NCBI GenBank assembly: GCA_910577095.1
Contig: CAJTLY010000017.1
Span: 1-38,599 of the forward strand
DNA: 38,599 nt
Direction of reading: 5' to 3'
Source: an uncultured Alphaproteobacteria bacterium
Lineage (GTDB): Bacteria; Pseudomonadota; Alphaproteobacteria; RF32; CAG-239
Both the position numbers and the translations under genes were made by a program. The notes under the pieces are model-generated. The model was not told the origin of the DNA, did not search any database, and saw nothing but the letters and a program-made list of their open reading frames with translations. Position 1 is the first letter of the stretch. Each line of letters starts with the position of its first letter. Shown piece after piece: positions 13,697 to 22,633 of this stretch.

Positions 13697-15088
13697 CTAC
13701 AGCCGGATCGGATTTTGGTCGTCAGGATCGGTTTCGGCCGTAATCTGACGGGTTTTGGCAATGCCGGTTCTGACCTGATGCGCCGCCGTTTCGTGTTTGA
13801 GCGTTTCAAAAATGTAAAGGGCGTCATGGTAACATGCCAACGCTTCTTGCAGCGCCTCGCGGTTGGCGGCGGTTTTGCCTTCAAGATAATAAACTTCGGC
13901 TATTTTTTCCTGAATTTGTGCCCAGAGCAGCGGCTGGCGGTTCTCGGTAATGATTTTTTGCTGATTGCGATAAGCGTTGACGGCCAGCCGGCAGATATCG
14001 GCGCTCTTGGTCAGATGGGCAAGGTTATGAAGAAGATAACCGAGGTTGCCCTGAATATGACTCCAAAAACGCGGGAATTGCGCCTGAGTGAATATCCGTT
14101 CGCTTTCGCGAAGCTGGTAAACCGAATCGCGCAAAGCCTGCAGGTCTTCGGTTTGTTTCCAGTAATTGTAATAAAGGCCGGAAAGCTTATAACAAATATA
14201 ACCGTAGTCGTAAGGATAAGTATATTTGCCGAAATATTTCTGGGCCTGATGATAATGGCTGATGGCGGCACGAAAATAAGTCCCGGGATGACGGGCCATA
14301 TAAACCGACGCGCAGTCGTTGAGTTGTCCGAGATGAAGGTAAATGCAGCCGAGATGGGTGGGTTGCAAAATCTGTTTCTGATATTTGAGGGCGGTTTCAA
14401 ACAAATTGCCGATGGTCTTAAAGTCGTCAACGCTGCGGTTGTCGGCGGCAGCACTCATATAGATCAGGCCGAGTTGGTTGAGCAGGTAAGGCATATAGTC
14501 AAGACCGAGCGGTTTCACCGAATCGATTTGCGAAATGCGGCGGATGATTTTTTTGAGAAGATATTTTTTATAGATTTTAGATTCGGCATCCGGGCGGTTG
14601 ACGGCGCTGACGATCGTTCCGGCCAGCAAATCGAGCAGGGCGGAAGGAAAGCTTTGTTCGTCGTTAAACGCTTCGGCCGGCACATACATGCTGTCGAGCA
14701 GGCAGACAAAAGACTGTTCGTCGTTTTCGTACTGGCGCGGGGTTTGGAAGTTGAGTCGGATGCGGCCGGTTTCGCGATAGCCCCAAACCAGAACGTCGGC
14801 ACCGGTATGCTCAAGCAGGTTTTGCCCTTTGTCGATCAAGTCAAAAAAATTACGGCTTTCAAAATTGAGAAACGATTGGTCAAAATCGGGAATCAGGCAT
14901 GAGACTTCGAGGCCTTCGCATTGTTGCAGCAGGCGGTTCAGCATGCTGCCGTTGCTGTTGCTGACATGATCGCAGAACTCGACGACCGTCACCTTAAACC
15001 CGATGTCCGAGCCTGCGGCGTCGGCACCGCTGCCGGAACCGTTAACCGGCGGTTTGGCAAAAATGTGATGCAACAGCCTTCGAAACAT
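13697..15088 (-). CDS. TPR-repeat protein, function unknown
   Basis: This is a 463-residue cytoplasmic protein. The N-terminal part (about 30-130) has an alpha/beta pattern (FKVTVVEFCDHVSNSNGS, LEVSCLIPDFDQSFLNFE, GADVLVWGYRETGRIRLNF), reminiscent of a small nucleotide- or ligand-binding fold but unassigned. From about residue 200 it is a helical array of tetratricopeptide-like repeats (YLLNQLGLIYMSAAAD, IYLHLGQLNDCASVYMAR, YDYGYICYKLSGLYYNYW, SHIQGNLGYLLHNLAHL, AQIQEKIAEVYYLEGK). TPR arrays hold protein complexes together. Its start overlaps the stop of the preceding membrane protein by one base (TAATG), so the two are translationally coupled and probably work together at the membrane. Confidence 0.7.
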   Translation of the reverse strand: MFRRLLHHIFAKPPVNGSGSGADAAGSDIGFKVTVVEFCDHVSNSNGSMLNRLLQQCEGLEVSCLIPDFDQSFLNFESRNFFDLIDKGQNLLEHTGADVLVWGYRETGRIRLNFQTPRQYENDEQSFVCLLDSMYVPAEAFNDEQSFPSALLDLLAGTIVSAVNRPDAESKIYKKYLLKKIIRRISQIDSVKPLGLDYMPYLLNQLGLIYMSAAADNRSVDDFKTIGNLFETALKYQKQILQPTHLGCIYLHLGQLNDCASVYMARHPGTYFRAAISHYHQAQKYFGKYTYPYDYGYICYKLSGLYYNYWKQTEDLQALRDSVYQLRESERIFTQAQFPRFWSHIQGNLGYLLHNLAHLTKSADICRLAVNAYRNQQKIITENRQPLLWAQIQEKIAEVYYLEGKTAANREALQEALACYHDALYIFETLKHETAAHQVRTGIAKTRQITAETDPDDQNPIRL

Positions 15089-16170
15089 TAAAGTTGATCG
15101 TCCTTTTTGACATAGTTTTTAAATTCGTTGACGCGGTCTTGCAGTTCTTCCAGCACCTGAGCGTTAATGTCCTTAAGGCTTTGCATCGGTGCCGGGATGT
15201 TGCGGAAACGGTAAATCAGCCACAGGGCGATCAGAGAGGAAACCAGCAGCAGTGACCACGGTGTCGGCGAGTAGGCCTGAAAACATCCGAAAAACAACAT
15301 CAACAACTGAATTCGCATACTGAAAGACGCCGCCTGAGCCGGGTTCATTCCTTCGGCAACCGCCTGCTGAAAAGAAGTGTTTGCATACAGATCGTCGTAA
15401 CGGGGCAAAAAAGTCAGTTTGAGAAGCAGGGCCCATGCAAAATCAATCAGGAAAAACAGGGAAAGGATAATGCAGCACGAAGCGGCGCCTTCTCCGGCCA
15501 TCGACGCCATTAAGGCAAACAAAACCAAACCGCAGGCGGTGGCGTCATAACGCGAAATTTTGATTCGCGACGGATGCCACGAAAACGCCAGCAGCGCCGC
15601 AAAAGCACCGGTATACATCCAACCGAAGATTCCGAGCAGAAACGGTGCCGCGTTAAGAGCTCCGAGAATGCCGATCCCGATTGAAACGGTCAGCGACTGT
15701 GAGGCCAGCATGCCGTCACCGCTGTTGGCATAACGGTAAATGCCCGCAAACAGCAACCCTGCCGCCGCGATGATTATCCGGTTGACCCAGGGTTCCAGCG
15801 AAGGGATAAAACGGAGTGCGGAGTCGGGAATAACCGCTGCCGATAAAGCGACGGCAACGGTCAGAATCAGAGGAAACCAACGTTCCAGCCGCGGATATAC
15901 GCCGGCCGCGCTGATCAGAAGCGCCCCCGCGAAGGGAATGATTATCTGCCAAGGATTAAAAGAGCCGATAAAATCGTTGCCGTCATAGAGGAAGAAATAG
16001 GCCAGCAGCATCAACGGCAGCAAAACCGCAAATAACGGCAAGAAAGCGGTGTTGGTTAAGCTTGCCTTGCGGTTAAAATTGCTTTTGCGGGCCATAACGC
16101 TGTAGCAGACGGCCGGCACGACAAAACTCAGAAAGGCCAGTCCCAAAGTAATCAGAAAATTCATGTTCAT
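15088..16170 (-). CDS. Polytopic membrane protein, function unknown
   Basis: This is a 360-residue protein with about ten hydrophobic segments, e.g. LITLGLAFLSFVVPAVCYSV (5-24), LFAVLLPLMLLAYFFLYD, IIIPFAGALLISAAGVY, LILTVAVALSAAVI, IIIAAAGLLFAGIY, GLVLFALMASMAG, CCIILSLFFLIDFAWALLL and PWSLLLVSSLIALWLIY. It ends in a charged cytoplasmic tail (LEELQDRVNEFKNYVKKDDQL). The early part, with RKASL and a repeated short-loop pattern, is superficially like MraY/WecA glycosyl-phosphate transferases, but their acidic motifs are not found. It is the first gene of a two-gene operon with the TPR gene. It has its own promoter (16200-16228) and a GGGGA ribosome binding site. Confidence 0.7.
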   Translation of the reverse strand: MNMNFLITLGLAFLSFVVPAVCYSVMARKSNFNRKASLTNTAFLPLFAVLLPLMLLAYFFLYDGNDFIGSFNPWQIIIPFAGALLISAAGVYPRLERWFPLILTVAVALSAAVIPDSALRFIPSLEPWVNRIIIAAAGLLFAGIYRYANSGDGMLASQSLTVSIGIGILGALNAAPFLLGIFGWMYTGAFAALLAFSWHPSRIKISRYDATACGLVLFALMASMAGEGAASCCIILSLFFLIDFAWALLLKLTFLPRYDDLYANTSFQQAVAEGMNPAQAASFSMRIQLLMLFFGCFQAYSPTPWSLLLVSSLIALWLIYRFRNIPAPMQSLKDINAQVLEELQDRVNEFKNYVKKDDQL

Positions 16171-16199
16171 CGCGGTGTCCCCTATTTGTTTATCAAACA

Positions 16200-16228
16200 G
16201 TTATAATATGATTATCCGATTTCTTCAA
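16200..16228 (-). promoter_or_regulatory. Promoter of the membrane protein/TPR operon
   Basis: Read on the - strand: TTGAAG, 17-bp spacer, TATAAC, about 30 bp before the ATG at 16170. The -35 overlaps the last codons of rsmB, so this operon can be expressed apart from rsmB. Confidence 0.65.
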
Positions 16229-17514
16229 CATTTATGTGATGACGATTTTTGCAGTCGGGCGACAAAAAAGCCGTCAATGCCGCCCAGCAGATCGGGCAGA
16301 CAGCGAATATAGCCTTCGGGCGTAATGAGCTCTTCAAAACCGGGCATGCCGTAGGGGTTAATCTCTTCGGCGTTGATTTTGCAGATTGTAAATTCGGGAT
16401 GCGAATCGAGAAAACCGTCGATTTGTTGTTCGCCTTCGGCTTTGCTGAGCGAACATACCGCATAGAGTAAAAGGCCGCCTTCGGCGACAGCCGGTGCCGC
16501 AGCTTCGAGCATTTGGCGTTGGATTTCGCTGTTTTTGACAACATCGGCTCGGGTACGGGTGTGTACGATTTCGGGATGCCGGCGCAAGGTGCCGGTGGCC
16601 GAACAAGGCGCGTCGAGCAGAACAATTTGATATTGAGGCGTGTTTTTGAGGTATTCGAGCGCATCGGCACAAATGATGCGTGCCGCCTGCAAGCCCAATC
16701 GTTGAAGGTTTTCGCGCATGGTCTCAAGACGCGCAGCGGAGATGTCAAGCGCGGTGACAACCGCTTTTTTGGCAATCAGTTGAGCCGTTTTGCCGCCCGG
16801 AGCGGCACAGATGTCCAACACGGATTTGTCACGTACGTCTCCGAGCGCGGTGACGGCGAGCGAAGAAGCCAGATCCTGCACCCACCAATGCCCCTCGGCA
16901 TATCCCGGCAGTTCGCTGACATTGCCGGCGGAACGCAGACGGATGCTGCCGTTGCCTGTCAATTGTCCGTTCAGTTTGCGGCTCCAGCCTTCGGGGTCTT
17001 CTTTGACGGTTATGTCAAGCGCCGGTTCTTCCTGAGAGGCTTGTTCAAGAGCGGCAATTCTTTGGGGCTTATAGTCGGCACGGAGGATTTCGTTGAAAGC
17101 AGCCGGAAAAAACGGCAGCCGGGTACGGGCGGCGATTTGTTCTTTGTCGTGGCATATTTTGTGCAAAACCGCATTGACAAAGCCGCCGCAATATTTATTG
17201 CCCTTCTTTTTGGCCAACTCGACATAGCTGTTGACGGTAGCGTAATCGGGAGTGCGAAAATAAAGAATTTCCACCGCGCCGAGAATGATCGCCAGATGCG
17301 GAACGTCGGGACGGGCGGGAATTTTTTTGGCGGCATAATTGCGGATGACGTTTTTGATGAATTCCTGACGGCGAAGAGCCGTGAGCACCAGCCGTTTGAT
17401 GAAGGCGTTTTCCTGCGGGGACAATTCTTTCAGTTCCTGATCGGAAATGCCGCCGGCGTAGGCCGAATCGAGAGATTTCTGATAAATGTTTAAAGCGACG
17501 CTGCGGATGTTCAC
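16225..17514 (-). CDS. rsmB: 16S rRNA (cytosine-967 C5)-methyltransferase RsmB
   Basis: This is a 429-residue protein. The N-terminal NusB-like RNA-binding domain spans about residues 1-135 (FIKRLVLTALRRQEFI, ILGAVEILYFRTPDYATVNSY). The C-terminal Rossmann methyltransferase has LDICAAPGGKTAQLI (SAM binding, about residue 238), then LLDAPCSATGTLRRHP carrying the catalytic PC motif and YAVCSLSKAEGE carrying the second Cys of the two-Cys mechanism. It methylates C967 of 16S rRNA in the small-subunit body. It is divergent from leuS. The family assignment is firm; some alphaproteobacterial paralogues (RsmF/NSUN-like) lack the NusB domain, which is present here. Confidence 0.92.
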   Translation of the reverse strand: MNIRSVALNIYQKSLDSAYAGGISDQELKELSPQENAFIKRLVLTALRRQEFIKNVIRNYAAKKIPARPDVPHLAIILGAVEILYFRTPDYATVNSYVELAKKKGNKYCGGFVNAVLHKICHDKEQIAARTRLPFFPAAFNEILRADYKPQRIAALEQASQEEPALDITVKEDPEGWSRKLNGQLTGNGSIRLRSAGNVSELPGYAEGHWWVQDLASSLAVTALGDVRDKSVLDICAAPGGKTAQLIAKKAVVTALDISAARLETMRENLQRLGLQAARIICADALEYLKNTPQYQIVLLDAPCSATGTLRRHPEIVHTRTRADVVKNSEIQRQMLEAAAPAVAEGGLLLYAVCSLSKAEGEQQIDGFLDSHPEFTICKINAEEINPYGMPGFEELITPEGYIRCLPDLLGGIDGFFVARLQKSSSHKC

Positions 17515-17679
17515 GGGTTTTGTCCTTTGCTGCTGCGGTTAACTGACTGGATCAACAGTTTAGAAAATTGTACCGGCAAATACAAGGGAGAAAAACAATT
17601 TGCACCGGCTTGTGTTCATAACGGTGCCGGCGCGGGAAAGAAAATTTTCGTTTTTTGCGATATTCCGATGTATTTTTGT

Positions 17680-17694
17680 GACAACTTAGTTGTC
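17680..17694. promoter_or_regulatory. Inverted repeat in the rsmB-leuS gap
   Basis: GACAAC-TTA-GTTGTC is a perfect 6-bp-arm inverted repeat just upstream of the AT-rich stretch (TATATTATAG, 17706-17715) likely to hold the leuS -10. It may be an operator or chance symmetry. Confidence 0.3.
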
Positions 17695-17770
17695 TTTTTG
17701 CAAAATATATTATAGCCTAATGCGCAGACAAAAAGACAAAGCTCAATTTTTAGAATACGGAGACAATAAG

Positions 17771-20254
17771 TTGAAAGACGACTGCAGCGCCCGTCATAAC
17801 GGCAAGCCTTTTGCCGAATGGCAGAAAGAATGGGAAATGGAAGAAAGATACAACTTCCATACGATTGAAAATAAATGGCAGCAAATTTGGGATCGCGAAA
17901 AAGCCTATAAGGTGGAAATTGATCCGAACAAACAAAAGTTTTATGTTCTGGTAGAGTTTCCTTATCCTTCAGGAGCGGGTCTGCACGTCGGCCACCCGCG
18001 TTCCTATACGGCGCTTGACGTCGTGGCGCGCAAAAAGCGGATGCAGGGTTTTAACGTGCTGTACCCGATGGGTTTTGACGCCTTTGGGCTGCCGGCCGAA
18101 AACTATGCCATTAAGACCGGGGTGCATCCGGCGGTGTCGACCAAAGCCAACATCGAGAATTTTACCCGCCAATTAAAATCAATCGGTTTCAGTTTTGACT
18201 GGGATCGTTGCGTGACTACCTGCGATCCGGAATATTACAAATGGACGCAGTGGATGTTCATCAAATTTTTTGAAAAAGGGTTGGCTTACAAAGACAAAAT
18301 CGCCATCAACTGGTGTCCTTCCTGCAAAGTTGGGCTGGCCAACGAAGAAGTTGTCAACGGCTGTTGCGAACGTTGCGGCGCTCAGGTGGTGCGCAAGGAC
18401 AAAGAGCAATGGATGATTGCGATTACCAAATATGCCGACCGTTTGATTAACGATCTGGATGATTTGGACTTTATCGACCGGGTTAAGGCGCAACAGGTCA
18501 ATTGGATCGGCCGTTCCGAAGGCGCAGAACTTGACTTCGGTCTCACCGACAAAGAAGGAAACCCGCTTTCGGATAAGAAACTGACCGTCTTTACCACTCG
18601 GCCCGATACCGCGTTTGGCGTGACTTACATGGTGCTGGCGCCGGAACATAAATATGTGTCGGAACTGGCAGGTATGTTTGAAAATCCCGACGAAGTGAAC
18701 GCTTATGTCGAAGCGACCGCCAAAAAGTCGGAACTGCAGCGGACCATGGATGACAGCAAGACAGGGGTTGAACTGAAAGGCATTAAGGCCAAGAACCCTT
18801 ATAACGGCGCTTTAATCCCGGTGTTTATTTCCGATTATGTTTTAACCGGTTACGGTACCGGCGCGATTATGGCGGTGCCGGCACACGACCAACGCGACTA
18901 TGATTTTGCCAAAGCGTTCGAATTGCCGATTGTTCAGGTGCTGGAAGGTGGCGATATCAGCGAAAAAGCCTGGGAAGAAGACGGTGCGCATGTCAATTCG
19001 GGCTTTTTGAACGGCATGAACAAAGAAGACGGCATGCGGGCGGCAATCGATTATGCGGCCGAACACGGTTTCGGACGGTCGAAGATCAATTTCAAACTGA
19101 GAGACTGGGTCTTTTCGCGTCAGCGCTACTGGGGCGAACCGATTCCTATGGTTTATTGCGAACATTGCGGCTGGCAGCCGATCCCCGAATCGGAACTGCC
19201 GTTGACTTTACCCGAAGTTCCCGATTATCTGCCCAACGATGAAGGCGAATCTCCGCTTTCCAAAGCGGGCGAATGGCTGAACGCAGTATGTCCCAAGTGC
19301 GGCGGCGTTGCCCGGCGCGAAACCGATGTGATGCCGAATTGGGCCGGATCTTCCTGGTATTTTCTGCGCTATTGCGATCCGCACAATCAGGAGGCTTTTG
19401 CTTCCAAAGAAGCGTTGGACTACTGGATGAATGTCGATTGGTACAACGGCGGTATGGAACATACGACATTGCACCTTTTATATTCGCGTTTCTGGCATAA
19501 GTTCCTGTACGATTTAGGGTTGGTTCCGACCAAAGAGCCGTATCACAAGCGGACCTCGCACGGAATGATTCTTGCTTCTAACGGCGAAAAAATGTCGAAG
19601 TCGCGCGGTAACGTGATTAATCCGGACGATATTGTCAACTCGTACGGCGCCGATACTTTCCGAATGTATGAAATGTTTATCGGGCCGTTTGATCAGGTGG
19701 CAATGTGGTCGGACGAAAGCCTGATGGGCGTTTATCGTTTTGTTAACAAGATTTACGGGCTGATGAGAAAGACTGCGGCGGTAAAAGCTTCGGAAGCCGA
19801 TCTGCGGGCGATGCACAAATGTATTTTGGAAGTAAGCGAACGAATCGACCAGATGCGTTTCAACACCGCGGTTTCGTCGCTGATGACCTATGTTAATTAT
19901 ATGTCGGGACTGGATCGGGTTCCCGAAGAGCTTTACCTGACATTGTTAAAGCTGATTGCGCCGTTTGCGCCGCATCTGGCCGAAGAAATGTGGGCACGGA
20001 TGGGACAGGACGGTTTGATCGTGGCCGAAAACTGGCCCGAAGGCAATCCGAAACTGGCCGAAGACAATACGGTGACGATGGCGGTGCAAATTTGCGGAAA
20101 AATGCGCGGAACCATCGAAATGCCGAAAGATGCGCCGAAAGCGGACATTGAGGCAAAAGCGCTGGCACTGGATAATGTCGCACGTCAGCTTGACGGCCGC
20201 GAAGTCAAAAAAATCATTATCGTGCCGAACCGGATTGTCAATATCGTGGCATAG
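17771..20254 (+). CDS. leuS: Leucyl-tRNA synthetase
   Basis: This class I synthetase charges tRNA-Leu with leucine. The HIGH-like motif is PYPSGAGLHVGHP and the KMSKS loop is GEKMSKSRGNV. A zinc-binding insert with CPSC...CCERC lies at about residue 180-205. The editing (CP1) domain has TTRPDTAFGVTYMVLAPEH and GYGTGAIMAVPAHDQRDYDFA, including the conserved Asp that helps reject mischarged tRNA. The start is uncertain. TTG 17771 has an ideal GGAG 8 nt upstream and the following codons have the organism's composition, giving 827 residues. ATG 17837 gives 805 residues starting MEERYNFHTIENKWQ, close to the usual N-terminus but with a poor ribosome binding site. It is followed 58 bp later by lptE, an arrangement common in alphaproteobacteria. 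Confidence 0.95.
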   Translation: MKDDCSARHNGKPFAEWQKEWEMEERYNFHTIENKWQQIWDREKAYKVEIDPNKQKFYVLVEFPYPSGAGLHVGHPRSYTALDVVARKKRMQGFNVLYPMGFDAFGLPAENYAIKTGVHPAVSTKANIENFTRQLKSIGFSFDWDRCVTTCDPEYYKWTQWMFIKFFEKGLAYKDKIAINWCPSCKVGLANEEVVNGCCERCGAQVVRKDKEQWMIAITKYADRLINDLDDLDFIDRVKAQQVNWIGRSEGAELDFGLTDKEGNPLSDKKLTVFTTRPDTAFGVTYMVLAPEHKYVSELAGMFENPDEVNAYVEATAKKSELQRTMDDSKTGVELKGIKAKNPYNGALIPVFISDYVLTGYGTGAIMAVPAHDQRDYDFAKAFELPIVQVLEGGDISEKAWEEDGAHVNSGFLNGMNKEDGMRAAIDYAAEHGFGRSKINFKLRDWVFSRQRYWGEPIPMVYCEHCGWQPIPESELPLTLPEVPDYLPNDEGESPLSKAGEWLNAVCPKCGGVARRETDVMPNWAGSSWYFLRYCDPHNQEAFASKEALDYWMNVDWYNGGMEHTTLHLLYSRFWHKFLYDLGLVPTKEPYHKRTSHGMILASNGEKMSKSRGNVINPDDIVNSYGADTFRMYEMFIGPFDQVAMWSDESLMGVYRFVNKIYGLMRKTAAVKASEADLRAMHKCILEVSERIDQMRFNTAVSSLMTYVNYMSGLDRVPEELYLTLLKLIAPFAPHLAEEMWARMGQDGLIVAENWPEGNPKLAEDNTVTMAVQICGKMRGTIEMPKDAPKADIEAKALALDNVARQLDGREVKKIIIVPNRIVNIVA

Positions 20255-20312
20255 AAGAGGGGGCGGAAAACAATCGGTGTTTTCCGCCGCATAAAAAGAA
20301 AGGACCGGAACA

Positions 20313-20867
20313 TTGTTGCATAGAAAACATCTCATTTGGGGGCTGCTGTTGATTTTGGGCAGCTGCGGGTTTGAGCCTTTGTACGTTGAAAAAAAACACA
20401 GCAATATGTGGTATTACGGCGGTGACTTCGACACGTCGATCAGTCAGGAGATGGCTCAGGTCAGCATTGAACCGATTTCGCAGCGTTTCGGCCAGGTAAT
20501 GCGCAATGAACTGTTGGATCTGCTGACGCCGAAAGGGGCACCGAAACAACCGAAATACCGTTTGTATGTCAGTTTGAGCAGTAAAAACGTGTCCGACCAG
20601 GCTCTGCGTTCCGATATCACGGCGACCCGCAAAATGGTGAAATACCGGGTGCGTTATTATATGGTCGAAGGGACCGAAAAGGTTTTGAGCGGTGACAGCA
20701 TTGCCTATGTCAGCTATGACATTCTGGCCAATCCCTATTCGACGACGACGGCGCAGAAAAAAGGTGACGAAGATGCTGCCAAAATCATTGCCAACGACAT
20801 TGCGTTGCGGTTGGGCGCCTATTTTCACAGCACGATGACCAACCGGGGAAATCCGCATGATTTTTAA
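20313..20867 (+). CDS. lptE: LPS-assembly lipoprotein LptE
   Basis: This is a 184-residue lipoprotein. A short signal ends in lipobox LGSC (about residues 16-19) and is followed by GFEPLYV, the conserved opening of mature LptE in alphaproteobacteria (CGF.PLY). The rest has the alternating strand/helix pattern of LptE, e.g. VSIEPISQRFGQVMRNELLD and YRLYVSLS. LptE plugs the LptD barrel that places LPS in the outer leaflet. The start codon is TTG (20313 or 20316) after AAAGGA. Its 3' end overlaps holA by 11 bp, and it sits between leuS and holA as is common in alphaproteobacteria, which strongly supports the name despite low sequence conservation. Confidence 0.88.
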   Translation: MLHRKHLIWGLLLILGSCGFEPLYVEKKHSNMWYYGGDFDTSISQEMAQVSIEPISQRFGQVMRNELLDLLTPKGAPKQPKYRLYVSLSSKNVSDQALRSDITATRKMVKYRVRYYMVEGTEKVLSGDSIAYVSYDILANPYSTTTAQKKGDEDAAKIIANDIALRLGAYFHSTMTNRGNPHDF

Positions 20868-21876
20868 ATCGGTTCAGGTTGACAATTTTATCAAAAAACC
20901 GGATCAAAAAATCAAAGCGTTTCTGGTTTACGGCAGCAATGACGGTTTGCAGCGGGATACGGTTCGCCGACTGGCAAAATCGGTTTGTCCTGATTTGAAC
21001 GATGCCTTTCGGGTGGCGGAAATCAACGGCAGCGACGCGGCGGCGGATATCGGTCGTTTGTACGGCGAGTTTAACGGACAGTCTTTGGTCGGCGGTCGGC
21101 GGGTGGTTATTGTCAATGATGCCGGCAATGACCTCAGCAAGGGCGTTCGAAAAATGTTGGATGAAAGTCCGAACGCCGAAAACCTGTTGATATTGTCGGG
21201 TGCCGGCAGTCTCAATAAGAAATCTTCGCTGGTCAAGTTGGCCGAAGACAGCGGCGATATGGGATGTTTTGCCTGTTATGAGGATAAAAACGAAGACATT
21301 TGCGGTGTTTTGCGGGGAATGGGGCTGACCTTTGAACCGGCGGCGATTCAGTTGCTTTGTTCGCGATTGTCGGGCGACCGGATGGTGAATCTCGGTGAGC
21401 TGGACAAGCTGGCGACTTATATGGGAACGGCCAAAAACGTGACTCCGGAAATTGTGGAAAAAATCGTCAGCGACGCTTCCGATTCGAGTCTGGAAGATAT
21501 TTATTATGCGGCGCTGGAAGGCGACCGGGCTAAAGCGCTTTCTTTTTACAGTCGCTACATCAATGAAGGCAATGAACCGGTGGCGGTGGTGCGGGCCCTT
21601 ATGTATCACTTGATGAAGCTGTTGATTTGCCAGGCGGGAATCGAAAACGGCGAAACTGTCGACCGGGCAATGCAGCGGCTGATGCCGCGGATCATCTTTT
21701 ATCGCGCCGATGCGTTCAAACGCCAGTTGTCGGCGTGGAAACGCGACAAACTGTTGCGCGGGTTGGAAATGTTGTATGCGGCGGAAAAGGACTGCAAAAC
21801 TACCAATATGCCGGCGATAGAGGTTGTCAGTATGCTGTTGCTGCGGATGGCGGCGGCGGCGAAAAGGCAGGGCTAA
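20857..21876 (+). CDS. holA: DNA polymerase III delta subunit
   Basis: This is a 339-residue clamp-loader subunit that opens the beta clamp and loads it at primed sites. It begins with an AAA+-like fold without a P-loop (KAFLVYGSNDGLQRDTVRRL, RVVIVNDAGNDLSKG, AENLLILSGAGSLNKKSSLVKL). Later parts include LSGDRMVNLGELDKLATYMG and the C-terminal clamp-loader collar helices (ALSFYSRYINEGNEPVAVVRALMYHL). These match HolA. The gene overlaps lptE by 11 bp and is followed after one base by the methyltransferase gene, showing translational coupling. Confidence 0.93.
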   Translation: MIFKSVQVDNFIKKPDQKIKAFLVYGSNDGLQRDTVRRLAKSVCPDLNDAFRVAEINGSDAAADIGRLYGEFNGQSLVGGRRVVIVNDAGNDLSKGVRKMLDESPNAENLLILSGAGSLNKKSSLVKLAEDSGDMGCFACYEDKNEDICGVLRGMGLTFEPAAIQLLCSRLSGDRMVNLGELDKLATYMGTAKNVTPEIVEKIVSDASDSSLEDIYYAALEGDRAKALSFYSRYINEGNEPVAVVRALMYHLMKLLICQAGIENGETVDRAMQRLMPRIIFYRADAFKRQLSAWKRDKLLRGLEMLYAAEKDCKTTNMPAIEVVSMLLLRMAAAAKRQG

Positions 21877-21877
21877 G

Positions 21878-22576
21878 ATGTTCAGCGCACGTTTTGCCAA
21901 GTTTATTGAAATGTGGCAGCAGGAATTCGGAATTGAACGCAGTATCGACGAAAGAGTCTGCGAAGACCGCGACGGCAATCCGATTCCCTGGTATACCTAT
22001 CCGGCCATTGAATATTTGGCCCAGTTTGATTATCGCAACAAAAAGGTTTTTGAGTACGGATGCGGCAATTCGTCGCTTTTTTGGGCGTCGCGCGCCGAAA
22101 CGGTTACCAGCATAGAAGATAATCTGGACTGGTTTGCCAAATGGGAAAAAGAATTTGACCGTGTCAATCTGGATGTTCGTTGGCGGGATGAGGGCGAGGC
22201 CTATGAACAGGCGATTTTTGAAGACGGCTGCCGTTATGACGTGATTGTGGTTGACGGCAAGCGCCGGGCGGAATGCGCGGCGGCGGCGGTAAAAGCCCTG
22301 GCTGCGGGCGGGATGGTTATTTTAGATGACAGCGACCGCATCAATACCAGCAAAGAATATGTAAAAGCGGTTGCCGCCTTAAAAGAAGCCGACCTGATTC
22401 AGGTTGACTTTTACGGTTTTTGCCCGATGAACTGTTACAGCAAAAATACCTCGCTTTTTCTCAGCCGCGATTTCAATTTTCAGACCTTGGCGGCGATTGA
22501 ACCTGTGAACGGCTGGGGCAATTTGTGGTCGATGAGCCGACGGGCGCGGAAAGACTTTTATAAAAAGTTGGGTTGA
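21878..22576 (+). CDS. SAM-dependent methyltransferase-like protein
   Basis: This is a 232-residue protein. VFEYGCGNSSLFWASRAETVTSIE is a glycine-rich motif I followed by the acidic end of beta-2, as in class I methyltransferases. YDVIVVDGKRRAECA is motif IV-like, and GGMVILDDSDR the following strand. The N-terminus (WYTYPAIEYLAQFDY) places a substrate helix before the core. It resembles small methyltransferases near glycan genes, but the acceptor cannot be predicted. The ATG lies one base after the holA stop (TAAGATG), so it is translated by coupling. Start taken here rather than the longer frame overlapping holA. Confidence 0.72.
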   Translation: MFSARFAKFIEMWQQEFGIERSIDERVCEDRDGNPIPWYTYPAIEYLAQFDYRNKKVFEYGCGNSSLFWASRAETVTSIEDNLDWFAKWEKEFDRVNLDVRWRDEGEAYEQAIFEDGCRYDVIVVDGKRRAECAAAAVKALAAGGMVILDDSDRINTSKEYVKAVAALKEADLIQVDFYGFCPMNCYSKNTSLFLSRDFNFQTLAAIEPVNGWGNLWSMSRRARKDFYKKLG

Positions 22577-22604
22577 CCCGCCAAAAGAATATAGACAAAA
22601 GTAC

Positions 22605-22633
22605 TTGCAAAATAAAAAATGATGTGCTAAACT
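22605..22633 (+). promoter_or_regulatory. Promoter of the Cys-rich exported protein gene
   Basis: TTGCAA (22605-22610), 17-bp spacer, TAAACT (22628-22633). A leader of about 110 nt follows before the ATG. Confidence 0.6.

Noticed and set aside
13715..14902. + strand open frame of 395 codons opposite the TPR gene
   Set aside because: Antisense shadow; the TPR pattern and the TAATG coupling to the membrane protein show that the - strand frame is the gene.
20785..21978. Long - strand open frame of 397 codons opposite holA
   Set aside because: Antisense shadow of lptE/holA with Arg/His/Gln-rich low-complexity translation, typical of the reverse complement of a GC-rich gene.
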